From Candidatus Scybalocola faecipullorum (GTDB lineage Bacteria > Bacillota > Clostridia > Lachnospirales > Lachnospiraceae): DNA of 64,000 nucleotides. Below the pieces are notes generated by a model, which did no database searches, was not told the origin of the DNA, and saw nothing but the letters and a program-made list of their open reading frames with translations. The stretch covers positions 1 through 64,000 of the forward strand of contig DVJY01000037.1 of the NCBI GenBank assembly GCA_018716485.1, written 5' to 3'. This document shows positions 56,056 to 64,000 of this stretch, piece by piece. How positions within the stretch are numbered: position 1 is the first letter of the stretch; each line of letters begins with the position of its first letter. A program made the translations under genes and the position numbers.

Positions 56056-56895
56056 ATGAAAACTGTAGATCTTCACACACATTCCAATATTTCAGACGGT
56101 TCTATGACGCCGGAAGAACTGATGCGCCATGCTGCCGCCTGCGGTCTGTCCGCCGTCGCTTTAACAGATCACGATACGATCGGCGGTATTGCCCGGGCGC
56201 GTCAGGCGGCCCTTCAGGCCCATATCGAATTTATACCCGGCATTGAATTTGCGGCCTATTATAAAGACCGTGAAGTACACATTGTCGGCCTGTTCATTAA
56301 TGAACAGACGCCTGAATTCATTGATGCCGTGCAGCAAACAGCCGCTGACCGGGATGCCCGCAACGGGGCAATGATTCAGAAAATGCGTGAGGCCGGTATT
56401 GATATTACATTGGAGGCGCTGCACAAAGAAGAAGGCCGCGGCGTTCTGACAAGGGCTAATTTTGCCTCCTGCCTGGTCCGCCGCGGCATCGTATCTTCCA
56501 ATCAGGAAGCCTTTGATAAATATCTTGGAAAAGATAAGCCGTTTTATGTTCCGCGCAAAAAACTAAAGCCCGAAGATGCCATCCGCCGCATACATGAAGC
56601 CGGCGGCATCGCTGTACTTGCCCATCCGCTGCTCTATCATTTTACAGATACACAGCTTGATCAGTGTGTTTGTGATTTAAAGGCCATGGGCATACAGGCT
56701 CTGGAAGCTTATTATTCTAAAAACGGACTCTTTGACACCGACCGTATGAAAAAACTGGCCGATAAATACGGACTGTATTACAGCGGCGGCTCAGATTTTC
56801 ACGGCACTTACAAGCCGGATATTGAAATCGGCAAAGGCCGCGGTGATCTTGTCGTTCCGTATGAAGTTCTTGAAAAGCTTAAAACACTGCTTTAA
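56056..56895 (+). CDS. PHP-domain phosphoesterase (RNase AM/YciV-like)
   Basis: 279 residues. The metal-binding PHP motifs are DLHTHSNISDG, ALTDHDTIGG, a Glu in PGIEFAAYY, VLAHP and GSDFHG. Relatives hydrolyse 3',5'-nucleoside bisphosphate (pAp) or trim RNA 5' ends. The middle region about 100-190 is the usual insert. The AAGGAGG site and promoter are clear. Single gene, convergent with fabV. Confidence 0.88.
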   Translation: MKTVDLHTHSNISDGSMTPEELMRHAAACGLSAVALTDHDTIGGIARARQAALQAHIEFIPGIEFAAYYKDREVHIVGLFINEQTPEFIDAVQQTAADRDARNGAMIQKMREAGIDITLEALHKEEGRGVLTRANFASCLVRRGIVSSNQEAFDKYLGKDKPFYVPRKKLKPEDAIRRIHEAGGIAVLAHPLLYHFTDTQLDQCVCDLKAMGIQALEAYYSKNGLFDTDRMKKLADKYGLYYSGGSDFHGTYKPDIEIGKGRGDLVVPYEVLEKLKTLL

Positions 56896-56898
56896 TAT

Positions 56899-58080
56899 TT
56901 ATGCTTCCACGCTCGGGATCGGCTGCGCAGTTTCCACTGCAGCGTCGTAATCAACATGGTCAAATCCGAATCCGAACATTTGGTACAAATCCTCCCAATA
57001 ACCGTCGATATCTGTATATTCTGTCAGATTATCGTCGCTGACCGCATTCCATCCTTCCATAACTTTTTCCTGAATGTCCGGACGCATTTCATAATCATCT
57101 AAGCGGATTCTTGCAGGCGCATCTGTCTTTGGCGCATCTGAGGATAATTGGTCATGCCACAGACGATACATCTGTTCGATCGTTCCTTCATGTACGCCCG
57201 CTTCTTTCATCACTTTATAGAGGATTGAAAGGTACAGAGGGACGATTGGAATTGCCGCACTGGACTGAGTGACAAGCGCTTTATTGACAGATATGTAAGC
57301 GTTCATGCCCTCTTCCTGAAGCTTGAGCGCTGTTTCATATAAATGTTTTTTAGCCTGTCCGATTGTTCCGTCAAAATAAATCGGATATGTCAATTCCGGT
57401 CCGATATATGAATAAGCGACCGTCACTGCGTCGTCTGCCAGAACGCCCGCAGCTTTTAAAGTATGCATCCATTCATACCAGTCTTCTCCGCCCATCACTT
57501 TAATTGTTGCCTCAATTTCCTCTGCATTGGCCGGCAGAATTGTGGACTGAGTAATCTTTCTCTTTCCGATATCCAAATTTTTGCTCGTAAATGGCCGGTC
57601 TTTTGTCTTTAAAACCGAACTGTAGACTGTGCCGTCCGCCATTGTTCTCCTTGGCGCAGCCAGTGAATAAATAACCACATCTGCTTTTCCCCAATCTTTT
57701 TTAATCAGTTCAACAGTCTTGTCTTTAACTTCCTTTGAGAAAGCATCACCGTTGATGGTTTTTGCATATAAGCCATCTTCTGCCGCAAATTTTTCAAATG
57801 CGGCTGTATTATACCAGCCTGCGGTTGCTGTACGTTTTTTAAACGCCTGTTTTTCAAAGCAGACGCCAATCGTCGGTGAACCGTCTGCCCATGCAGCGCA
57901 GATACGCGAAGACAGTCCGTACCCTGTGGATGATCCGATCACAAGCACCTTTCTTTTTTGGCCTGTCGGCGGCATGGATTTAACATAATCAATCTGACGG
58001 CGCACAAGTTCCTCACAGCCGGCCGGATGGGCGGTTGTGCAGATAAAGCTTAAAAATTTAGGTTTTACAACTTCGATCAT
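56899..58080 (-). CDS. fabV: Trans-2-enoyl-CoA/ACP reductase FabV
   Basis: 393 residues. The NADH-binding Rossmann stretch VLVIGSSTGYGLSSRICAAW begins near 45. The catalytic Tyr-x8-Lys pair occurs in TYPIYFDGTIGQAKKHLY. DVVIYSLAAPRR and YKTKDRPFTSKNLD-type stretches also match the family. It reduces the enoyl double bond in fatty acid synthesis or, as Ter, crotonyl-CoA in butyrate formation. It has its own AAAGGAG site after the yajC terminator and is probably a single-gene unit. Confidence 0.93.
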   Translation of the reverse strand: MIEVVKPKFLSFICTTAHPAGCEELVRRQIDYVKSMPPTGQKRKVLVIGSSTGYGLSSRICAAWADGSPTIGVCFEKQAFKKRTATAGWYNTAAFEKFAAEDGLYAKTINGDAFSKEVKDKTVELIKKDWGKADVVIYSLAAPRRTMADGTVYSSVLKTKDRPFTSKNLDIGKRKITQSTILPANAEEIEATIKVMGGEDWYEWMHTLKAAGVLADDAVTVAYSYIGPELTYPIYFDGTIGQAKKHLYETALKLQEEGMNAYISVNKALVTQSSAAIPIVPLYLSILYKVMKEAGVHEGTIEQMYRLWHDQLSSDAPKTDAPARIRLDDYEMRPDIQEKVMEGWNAVSDDNLTEYTDIDGYWEDLYQMFGFGFDHVDYDAAVETAQPIPSVEA

Positions 58081-58107
58081 AATTTCTTTCTCCTTTATAT
58101 TCTGTTT

Positions 58108-58135
58108 AAAAAGCGCCGCTGATGCGGCGCTTTTT
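58108..58135. terminator. Terminator between yajC and fabV
   Basis: GCGCCGC (58113-58119), TGAT loop and GCGGCGC (58124-58130), flanked by A and T runs. It should work on either strand and ends the tgt-yajC transcript. Confidence 0.9.
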
Positions 58136-58443
58136 TATTCTTCGCTGTTTGCTTTTTCTACTTGAACAATGGCAGCTTTTTGCATCGGAATACGGCAGTT
58201 TTTATTGTTGCCGAACTCTACAACAACAACTTCATCTGTGATATCAATAATAACGCCGTAAAAACCGCTTGTCGTAAGAATACTGTCGCCGACTTCAATC
58301 GAAGCCAGTAAAGCATCCTGCTTCTTCTGCTGCTTTCTCTGCGGTCTGATGGCGATAAAATACATCAGCAGTGCAAAAATCGCAATATAAATAACAATTA
58401 TGACAATACCGCTAATGCCTCCCATACTGCTACTACTATCCAT
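58135..58443 (-). CDS. yajC: Preprotein translocase subunit YajC
   Basis: 102 residues: a single membrane helix (about 11-30) then YFIAIRPQRKQQKKQ, the SH3-like SIEVGDSILTTSGFYGVI stretch and a short acidic end. It belongs to the SecDF-YajC accessory complex. It follows tgt by 17 bp, the standard order, with AAAGGAGG before the ATG. Confidence 0.93.
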   Translation of the reverse strand: MDSSSSMGGISGIVIIVIYIAIFALLMYFIAIRPQRKQQKKQDALLASIEVGDSILTTSGFYGVIIDITDEVVVVEFGNNKNCRIPMQKAAIVQVEKANSEE

Positions 58444-58460
58444 CGTGTTTCCTCCTTTAT

Positions 58461-59594
58461 TTATTCATCTTTCATTAAAAAGCCTTCTAATTTAGCTTTT
58501 TTATAAGCTGCATAACGGTGCTGTTCTATCGCTTCCCTGATTTCCTCCATCATATGGTTGTAAAAATACAGGTTGTGCAGTACGCACAGACGCATGCCAA
58601 GCATCTCTTTTGCCTTTAAAAGATGCCGGATATATGCCCGGGAATAAGATCTGCAGGCCGGGCACTGACAGCCTTCTTCAATCGGCCGGTCATCCAATTC
58701 AAATTTTGCATTGAATAAATTTAATTTACCGTGATTTGTATAGACATGTCCGTGACGTCCGTTCCTTGTAGGATAAACACAATCGAAGAAATCGACGCCC
58801 CGGTCAACAGCTTCCAAAATATTTGCCGGCGTTCCGACACCCATCAAATATGTCGGTTTGTTCTGCGGCAGATAAGGCACTGTCTCCTCAATAATATGAT
58901 ACATTGCCTCATGAGTCTCACCGACTGCAAGACCGCCCAGCGCATATCCGTCAAGATCCATGTCTGAAATCTGTTTGGCATGTTCAATACGGATATCTTC
59001 ATAAGTACCGCCCTGATTAATTCCAAAAAGCAGCTGATGTTTATTGATTGTATCATCAAGACCGTTCAGCCGGGTCATCTCTGCTTTGCACCGTGCAAGC
59101 CACCGTGTCGTTCTTGCCACAGAGTCTTCCATGTATTCTCTTGTGGACGGATACGGTGCACATTCGTCAAATGCCATTGCGATTGTTGATGCCAGATTGG
59201 ACTGGATCTGCATACTTTCTTCCGGACCCATAAAAATCTTCCGGCCGTCAATGTGGGAATTAAAATATACGCCTTCTTCTTTAATTTTTCTCAGCTTTGT
59301 CAGAGAAAATACCTGAAACCCGCCGGAATCCGTTAATATTGGCCGATCCCAGTTCATAAACTTATGCAGGCCGCCCAGCTTCTTTACAATCTGATCGCCC
59401 GGCCGGACATGAAGATGATAAGTATTTGACAGTTCCACCTGCGTACCGATCTCTTTTAAATCTGTCGTCGATACAGCGCCTTTAATCGCTGCCGCCGTGC
59501 CTACATTCATAAAGACCGGCGTCTGGATCGTCCCGTGGACAGTTTCCAGCTGTCCTCTTTTTGCCCTGCCGTCTGTTGTAATAATTTTATACAT
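58461..59594 (-). CDS. tgt: tRNA-guanine transglycosylase
   Basis: 377 residues. TPVFMNVGTAAAIKG near the start, the active-site region ILTDSGGFQVFSL, the nucleophilic Asp in DRGVDFFDCVYPTRNGRHG and the zinc ligands CQCPAC ... H near the end are intact. It exchanges guanine 34 for preQ1 in tRNAs with GUN anticodons. QueA, the next enzyme, is encoded at 29117-30151. Confidence 0.97.
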   Translation of the reverse strand: MYKIITTDGRAKRGQLETVHGTIQTPVFMNVGTAAAIKGAVSTTDLKEIGTQVELSNTYHLHVRPGDQIVKKLGGLHKFMNWDRPILTDSGGFQVFSLTKLRKIKEEGVYFNSHIDGRKIFMGPEESMQIQSNLASTIAMAFDECAPYPSTREYMEDSVARTTRWLARCKAEMTRLNGLDDTINKHQLLFGINQGGTYEDIRIEHAKQISDMDLDGYALGGLAVGETHEAMYHIIEETVPYLPQNKPTYLMGVGTPANILEAVDRGVDFFDCVYPTRNGRHGHVYTNHGKLNLFNAKFELDDRPIEEGCQCPACRSYSRAYIRHLLKAKEMLGMRLCVLHNLYFYNHMMEEIREAIEQHRYAAYKKAKLEGFLMKDE

Positions 59595-59730
59595 AGCAAC
59601 CTCAACTTTTATCAGTATTTTAACGTAAAAACATTAACATTACCAGTATAACTGCTTTGGACATTTTTCGCAACAAAAAATTTCTTTGCTTTTTGCTCTG
59701 ACATTTTGCCGGGCTTCCCGCTGGCGGAGC

Positions 59731-59773
59731 TTTTTCATTTGATAGGTAACGAAGTTTCCTATCAAATGAAAAA
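59731..59773. repeat. Long inverted repeat after the HPr-like gene
   Basis: TTTTTCATTTGATAGG (59731-59746) and its exact reverse complement (59758-59773) surround an 11-nt loop. It follows the terminator below and has no obvious role. Confidence 0.75.
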
Positions 59774-59797
59774 AGAATCCTGAATATCAGGATCCTC
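59771..59797 (-). terminator. Terminator of the HPr-like gene
   Basis: ATCCTGA (59777-59783) pairs with TCAGGAT (59787-59793) across ATA. On the minus strand the stem is followed by TTCTTTTTT. It lies 25 bp after the stop. Confidence 0.8.
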
Positions 59798-59821
59798 TTT
59801 TCATTCTTTGTGTTCATTCAT

Positions 59822-60049
59822 TTAGTTGACAGCATATTTTGCAACGACGTCAGAGAACTGTTTGTCATTGCCGTCATAAGAAACAGTAACCACGTTTCTG
59901 TGATCCAGACTTAAAATTCCTAAAATAGATTTTGCATCTAATACTACTTTATTAAAATATACGTCGATGTCAAAATCGCAGTTAGATGCAGCTGCAACAA
60001 ATTCCTTTGCACCTTCGATATTACCAAGTCTAATTTCCTGTTTACTCAT
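59822..60049 (-). CDS. HPr-like protein lacking the phospho-histidine loop
   Basis: 75 residues from the ATG at 60049 (GGAGG site). The Ser-kinase region VVLDAKSILGILSLD is intact, with Ser41 equal to Ser46 of HPr. The N-terminal active-site loop (GLHARPA in true HPr) is missing: the sequence reads GNIEGAKEFVAAAS with no His. It therefore cannot relay phosphate in the PTS but could be a Ser-phosphorylated co-regulator, like Crh of Bacillus. That role is inferred. It has its own promoter and terminator. Confidence 0.82.
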   Translation of the reverse strand: MSKQEIRLGNIEGAKEFVAAASNCDFDIDVYFNKVVLDAKSILGILSLDHRNVVTVSYDGNDKQFSDVVAKYAVN

Positions 60050-60133
60050 ACGATTACCTCCAATCATAAAAACAAGAGTCGCTAAAATTGAATCTGCAAA
60101 TAAATACTCGTGTTTGCTTCTTCAATTTCCGTT

Positions 60134-60162
60134 ACTCTACCACAGCTTTTTTTGTTTGTCAA
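60134..60162 (-). promoter_or_regulatory. Promoter of the HPr-like gene
   Basis: Minus-strand TTGACA (60162-60157), a 17-bp spacer and TAGAGT (60139-60134). The leader is about 80 nt. The roughly 250 bp between this and the aroC promoter are AT-rich and hold no gene that I can support. Confidence 0.7.
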
Positions 60163-60411
60163 AATTTTCTTTTTTGTTTTTTCATTAAATTAATAGGACT
60201 ATTTGCTCAATTTTTATCAAAATATTCTTATTAAAATTATATATTTTTTACATGATATCGTTATCATATTCCATTTTTTTATCAACCGTTACATCAAATT
60301 ATGCGGTGTTTTTATTTCATTTTTTGTCATTTTTAATATTATTTTTGAAATTTTTTCCTTTATTGTCTCTTCATCAAGGACAAATTCTCTTTCAGACGGA
60401 CAAATTCAGTG

Positions 60412-60440
60412 TTGCGGATGAGCAGCGAATTGATTATAAT
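60412..60440 (+). promoter_or_regulatory. Candidate aroC promoter
   Basis: TTGCGG (60412-60417), a 17-bp spacer and TATAAT (60435-60440). The leader would be very short, about 12 nt, so it is only a candidate. Confidence 0.4.
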
Positions 60441-60458
60441 CATTACGAGGTGATTTTT

Positions 60459-61565
60459 ATGGCAGGATCCACTTTCGGCACTGCATTTTCTATAACAACG
60501 TGGGGCGAATCCCACGGTGAAGGCGTCGGCGTTGTCATTGACGGCTGCCCTGCCGGACTCCCCCTTTCTGAAGATGATATTCAAGCTTTTCTCAACCGCA
60601 GAAAGCCCGGTCAGTCATCTTACACAACACCGAGAAAAGAAGACGATACTGCAGTGATTTTGTCTGGTATTTTTGAGGGAAAGACAACCGGTACGCCGAT
60701 TTCTGTGGCTGTTTACAACAAGTCTCAGCGTTCTAAAGACTATTCGGCTATTAAGGATATATACCGTCCCGGACATGCAGACTTTACATTTGACCAAAAA
60801 TACGGATTCAGAGACTACAGAGGCGGCGGACGCAGCTCCGGACGTGAAACGATCGGACGTGTTGCCGCCGGCGCTGTTGCCGCCAAACTTTTAAAACAAT
60901 TCGGCATTGAATTGTGTACTTATACTGAAAGTATTCATCATATCCGCATTAACGACGCCCATTTTGATGCTGATGAAATTATGCGCAACCCGGTCTATAT
61001 GCCGGACAAAGAGGCCGCCAAAAAAGCTGCCGCACTTCTCGAACAAAAGATGGGTGAAAAAGATTCTGTCGGCGGCGTGATCCGCGGTATTATCCGTCAT
61101 GTGCCTGCCGGTCTTGGCGAGCCTGTTTTTGATAAACTGGATGCACTTTTAGCGCAGGCAATGTTTTCTGTAGGCGCTGTCAAAGGCTTTGAAATCGGCG
61201 ACGGTTTTAACGCTGCCTTCGCTTTCGGCTCTGAAAATAATGACGCTTTTACAACAGATGCCAGCGGAAACATTGCAAAACTGACAAACCATGCCGGAGG
61301 CATACTCGGAGGCATGAGCGACGGTTCGGACATTACATACCGCGTTGCTGTCAAACCGACGCCTTCGATTGCCCGTCCGCAATCTACTGTCAGCACAAAT
61401 AAGACGCCTGTCACTGTAGAAATCCACGGCCGTCACGACCCGATCATTGTTCCACGTGCCGTTGTCGTTATCGAATCTATGGCCGCACTGACGCTGGCCG
61501 ATCTTTTGCTGCGCAATACCGGCGCCCGGCTCGATACTTTGAAAAAATTTTATCTTCCATCATAA
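60459..61565 (+). CDS. aroC: Chorismate synthase
   Basis: 368 residues from the ATG at 60459, which has GAGGTG just upstream; the frame is open back to 60252 but that part is AT-rich and unlike the family. Conserved parts are TTWGESHGEGVGVVIDGCP, GRSSGRETIGRVAAGA and GGILGGMSDG, with DSVGGVIRGII between. It makes chorismate from EPSP using reduced FMN. No other shikimate genes are in the window. Confidence 0.96.
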   Translation: MAGSTFGTAFSITTWGESHGEGVGVVIDGCPAGLPLSEDDIQAFLNRRKPGQSSYTTPRKEDDTAVILSGIFEGKTTGTPISVAVYNKSQRSKDYSAIKDIYRPGHADFTFDQKYGFRDYRGGGRSSGRETIGRVAAGAVAAKLLKQFGIELCTYTESIHHIRINDAHFDADEIMRNPVYMPDKEAAKKAAALLEQKMGEKDSVGGVIRGIIRHVPAGLGEPVFDKLDALLAQAMFSVGAVKGFEIGDGFNAAFAFGSENNDAFTTDASGNIAKLTNHAGGILGGMSDGSDITYRVAVKPTPSIARPQSTVSTNKTPVTVEIHGRHDPIIVPRAVVVIESMAALTLADLLLRNTGARLDTLKKFYLPS

Positions 61566-61624
61566 CAGCTTTCGACAAAACTCCGCACAGGCAGCCATCG
61601 TCTGTTTGCCGGACATATCGTAAA

Positions 61625-61670
61625 AAAGCGTTCCCTCACAGGCCAAACCGGCTCGGAGCGGGAACGCTTT
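61625..61670. terminator. Bidirectional terminator between aroC and the propeller gene
   Basis: An 11-bp stem (61625-61635 with 61660-61670) with a 24-nt loop, flanked by A and T runs on both sides. Confidence 0.8.
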
Positions 61671-61688
61671 TATAGTATCATCAGAAAA

Positions 61689-62729
61689 TTAAAGGACTTT
61701 TTTCAGTTTAATTGATGTCGGACTGTACAGCTTAATCGGCCGTCTTTCCATCGTAAAATAGCCTTTTTCATAGTCAACCTCAAACTCTGTCATACTGTCA
61801 GATTCCTGATTGACACAAAGGAAATTCTTTCCGTCCGGCGCAAGTAAAATATCTTTCGGATATTCGCCGCTGATCGGAAGCACGCATACACGCGTCATTT
61901 TCTTCGTCTCCGGATCAATCTCAAAAATAGCTACGCTGTTGTTTCCTGAATTTGAAACATAAAGATATCTGTCATCCGGCGTAAGTTTCAATGTTACTGC
62001 ATTGCTGTAGCCATCCCATTTTTCCGGGAGTGTCGGCATCGACTGGAGTTCTGTAAATTTGCCGTTCTCTGCATCATAAGCATACTGATTGACAACATTT
62101 GTATTTTCAAAGGTCAGATAAGCATATTTGCCGTCGTTGGAGAAAAGCATGTGCTTCGGACCGCTGCCCAGTTCACAGCGCAGAATACCCTGAAGTCTGA
62201 TCTTTCCGTTTTTATGGTTAAACTCATAAATCTTTACCTGATCCATACCGATATCTACGCTGAATACAAATTTTTCATCCGGGGAAAACAGCGCGCAGTT
62301 AACATGGCAAAGATAGTGCCGTCCCGCATCGCTGCCAAGGCCTTTCATAAACACTTCGTCTGTCACTTCACCCACAGTGCCGTCACGGTTGATTTTTAAA
62401 ACAGTCATCTTACCGTCATGGTATCCGGCAGCAACAAGGTACTTATTCTTTTTATCGACAGATAAAAAACATGGGCGAAGCCCGTTCACTGAAGCCTTAT
62501 TTAATAATTCAAGACCGCCGTTGTCCAGCGCGCGAAATGCGGCAACACCTTCATCACATGATGTGTACAAAAACTTCTGATTATGTGAAAGCGTCACATA
62601 AGAAGGGTTGTTAATTTCAACAACTACCCTTTTTTTGAAGTTAAAATTTGCATCCACATCATAGATCGACAGACCTTTACTTTTACCCCTTGTATAGGAT
62701 CCCACATAGGCTACATATTTATCAGCCAT
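61689..62729 (-). CDS. Lactonase family beta-propeller protein (Pgl-like)
   Basis: 346 residues. A seven-bladed propeller pattern is visible from repeated strands such as NPSYVTLSHNQKFLYTS, HVNCALFSPDEKFVFSVDIGMDQ, GSGPKHMLFSNDGKYAYLTFE and LKLTPDDRYLYVSNSGNNS. It belongs to the 6-phosphogluconolactonase/YkgB family; whether it acts in the pentose phosphate route or on another lactone is open. AAAGGAGG precedes the ATG. Its start lies 21 bp from the trpS stop, so it may be cotranscribed with trpS. Confidence 0.88.
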   Translation of the reverse strand: MADKYVAYVGSYTRGKSKGLSIYDVDANFNFKKRVVVEINNPSYVTLSHNQKFLYTSCDEGVAAFRALDNGGLELLNKASVNGLRPCFLSVDKKNKYLVAAGYHDGKMTVLKINRDGTVGEVTDEVFMKGLGSDAGRHYLCHVNCALFSPDEKFVFSVDIGMDQVKIYEFNHKNGKIRLQGILRCELGSGPKHMLFSNDGKYAYLTFENTNVVNQYAYDAENGKFTELQSMPTLPEKWDGYSNAVTLKLTPDDRYLYVSNSGNNSVAIFEIDPETKKMTRVCVLPISGEYPKDILLAPDGKNFLCVNQESDSMTEFEVDYEKGYFTMERRPIKLYSPTSIKLKKVL

Positions 62730-62750
62730 CTTTTATTCCTCCTTTACAGC

Positions 62751-63755
62751 TTACCGTACGCGTACAGGAAAGCCTACCTTCTTCTGAACTTTTCTCAGCG
62801 TTTTTGCCGCATAATAATTTGCTTTTTCCGCATTTGACTTTATGACGCCATCCAAGTAATCTTTATTTTTAATAAGATCCGAATGACGCTTCTGAATCGG
62901 TTCGAGGCACGCCACAACAGCCTCCCCGACTTCTTCCTTAAGTTTTGCATATCCTTTGCCTTCAAAGGAAGCTACAGCTTCCTGCTCGCCGATGCCTGTC
63001 GTCGCCATATAAATATCAAGAAGATTTTTAATCTCCGGCTTCTGCTCTGTATAAATAATCTTTGTATCCGAATCTGTAACCGCCCTCTTGAATTTGCGCA
63101 TGATCACTTCCGGCGCATCCAGCAAATAGATGCTGGCATTTGGATTTTCATCGGACTTTGACATCTTCTTGGACGCATCCTGAAGACTCATGATTCTGGC
63201 TCCGCTTTTTCCGTAATACGCTTCAGGAATCGTAAATACATCGCCGTAAATATGATTAAACCGAAGCGCTATATCTCTTGTCAGTTCCAAATGCTGCCGC
63301 TGATCATCACCAACCGGCACAACATCGGTCTGATAAAGCAGAATATCCGCGGCCATCAATACAGGATAAGTAAATAATCCCGCGTTAATGTTATCCGCAT
63401 GTTTTGCCGCCTTATCTTTAAACTGTGTCATGCGGCTGAGTTCACCCATATATGTATAGCAGCTGAGAATCCATGAAAGTTCTGCATGGCCGCTGACATG
63501 TGACTGATAATAGATACAGTTTTTCTCCGGGTCAAGACCTGCCGCAATATAAAGAGCCAGAAGATTTCTCGCTCTTTGCCTTAACTCTGTCGGATTTTGC
63601 CGAACTGTGATTGAATGCAGATCTACGACTGAAAAAAAGCACTGGTACTCATCGCTTAAATGCACCCAGTTTTTCAAAGCGCCAAGATAATTTCCGAGCG
63701 TCAGCTGCCCTGTTGCCTGCATACCGCTGAAAAGCGTCTTTTTTCCGTCTAACAT
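62751..63755 (-). CDS. trpS: Tryptophan-tRNA ligase
   Basis: 334 residues from the ATG at 63755 (TAGGAGG site). Class I signatures: TGQLTLGNYLG in place of HIGH and KKMSKSDEN for KMSKS. Also DLHSITV and the tryptophan-pocket stretch LLYQTDVVPVGDDQRQHLE. No T-box is present in the roughly 40-nt leader. It charges tRNATrp. Confidence 0.96.
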   Translation of the reverse strand: MLDGKKTLFSGMQATGQLTLGNYLGALKNWVHLSDEYQCFFSVVDLHSITVRQNPTELRQRARNLLALYIAAGLDPEKNCIYYQSHVSGHAELSWILSCYTYMGELSRMTQFKDKAAKHADNINAGLFTYPVLMAADILLYQTDVVPVGDDQRQHLELTRDIALRFNHIYGDVFTIPEAYYGKSGARIMSLQDASKKMSKSDENPNASIYLLDAPEVIMRKFKRAVTDSDTKIIYTEQKPEIKNLLDIYMATTGIGEQEAVASFEGKGYAKLKEEVGEAVVACLEPIQKRHSDLIKNKDYLDGVIKSNAEKANYYAAKTLRKVQKKVGFPVRVR

Positions 63756-63797
63756 GCTGTTCCTCCTATAAATCATCCGAATATTATGACTAGTTTT

Positions 63798-63826
63798 AGT
63801 TTATCATAAGCCTCCCCATTGTTCAA
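63798..63826 (-). promoter_or_regulatory. Promoter of trpS
   Basis: Minus-strand TTGAAC (63826-63821), a 17-bp spacer and TAAACT (63803-63798). Confidence 0.55.
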
Positions 63827-63865
63827 GACTTATTGACTCAATCCAAATGCAAAATGCACCTGAAT

Positions 63866-64000
63866 TCAGGCATCATACGGTTTGCAAGCATCAATCCACG
63901 CCTGGGCATGACTGTATTTTTCCAATTCACTGCACGCCAGTTCAATGGCCGAATTTGAACTTCCGGCAGCCGGAAATACTGTCTCAAACCGCTGCATTGA
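63866..64000 (-). CDS. C-terminal end of an unidentified protein (cut by window edge)
   Basis: 44 codons and a TGA stop at 63866. The visible end includes MQRFETVFPAAGSSNSAIEL and ELEKYSHAQAWIDACKPYDA. It looks helical and soluble; I do not recognise the family from so short a piece. It lies about 40 bp upstream of the trpS promoter, on the same strand. Confidence 0.5.
   Translation of the reverse strand, partial: SMQRFETVFPAAGSSNSAIELACSELEKYSHAQAWIDACKPYDA

Noticed and set aside
59620-59817. 65-codon minus-strand frame after the HPr-like gene
   Set aside because: It spans two hairpins including the terminator and has no family match or ribosome site.

Overview
The window reads as chromosomal DNA of a low-to-moderate GC anaerobic Clostridia bacterium, most likely Lachnospiraceae. 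The main pointers are a SCIFF ribosomal peptide with its radical SAM maturase, HemZ, a phenylalanine T-box leader, a DUF5688 protein, TIGR04086 and YajC/SecDF genes, WG-repeat and DUF1294 membrane proteins, and the order secDF-recJ-apt-relA-hemZ-tcdA. The family assignment comes from remembered family features, not from a search. No rRNA, tRNA, CRISPR array, transposase or prophage was seen.

Layout. (1) 1-8990, minus strand: a cell-surface polysaccharide operon read from a strong promoter at 8959-8988. It encodes two complete glycosyltransferases, a LARDG-motif protein, an ABC-2 permease, an ABC ATPase fused to an exported domain, a HAD protein carrying the same LARDG domain, and a third glycosyltransferase cut by the window edge. 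(2) 9.2-12.7 kb: a response regulator, ABC ATPase, ABC permease, histidine kinase operon of bacitracin-export type, divergent from a MATE exporter. (3) 14.2-18.6 kb: a ybaN (DUF454), ygbA and cydDC-like operon behind a promoter with a palindrome over its -10 and a hairpin in its leader. (4) 18.6-20.3 kb: an intact ibrB-like gene and a broken ibrA-like gene. (5) 20.4-27.7 kb: a purine permease; a group with a CmpB-like membrane protein, a Y-family polymerase, a small partner protein and a YjbR-methyltransferase fusion; and a YtrA-type GntR/ABC operon.

(6) 27.7-34.1 kb: pheS-pheT-queA-WG protein behind a T-box leader. (7) 34.1-39.3 kb: yihY, a SpoIID-domain protein, a block of nested repeats (two identical 62-bp copies and a 23-bp-arm hairpin), a probable 6S RNA gene, glyA and a DUF1294 gene. 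(8) 39.3-43.6 kb: hisS-aspS and a DUF5688 gene. (9) 43.8-55.6 kb: a long housekeeping run starting with the 47-residue SCIFF peptide, then its maturase, secDF, recJ, apt, relA, a metallo-hydrolase, hemZ and tcdA. (10) 55.6-64.0 kb: TIGR04086, a PHP phosphoesterase, fabV, tgt-yajC, an HPr-like protein lacking the active-site histidine loop, aroC, a lactonase-like propeller, trpS, and the 3' end of an unknown gene.

Most of the window is ordinary housekeeping DNA. The points most worth a second look are the exported-domain/ABC-ATPase fusion with its LARDG partner proteins, the SCIFF locus with hairpins on both sides of the precursor gene, the decayed ibrA beside an intact ibrB, the repeat block next to the 6S RNA gene, the His-less HPr, and the regulated leader of the ybaN operon. 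All coordinates and motifs were read by eye; no alignments or folding programs were run.
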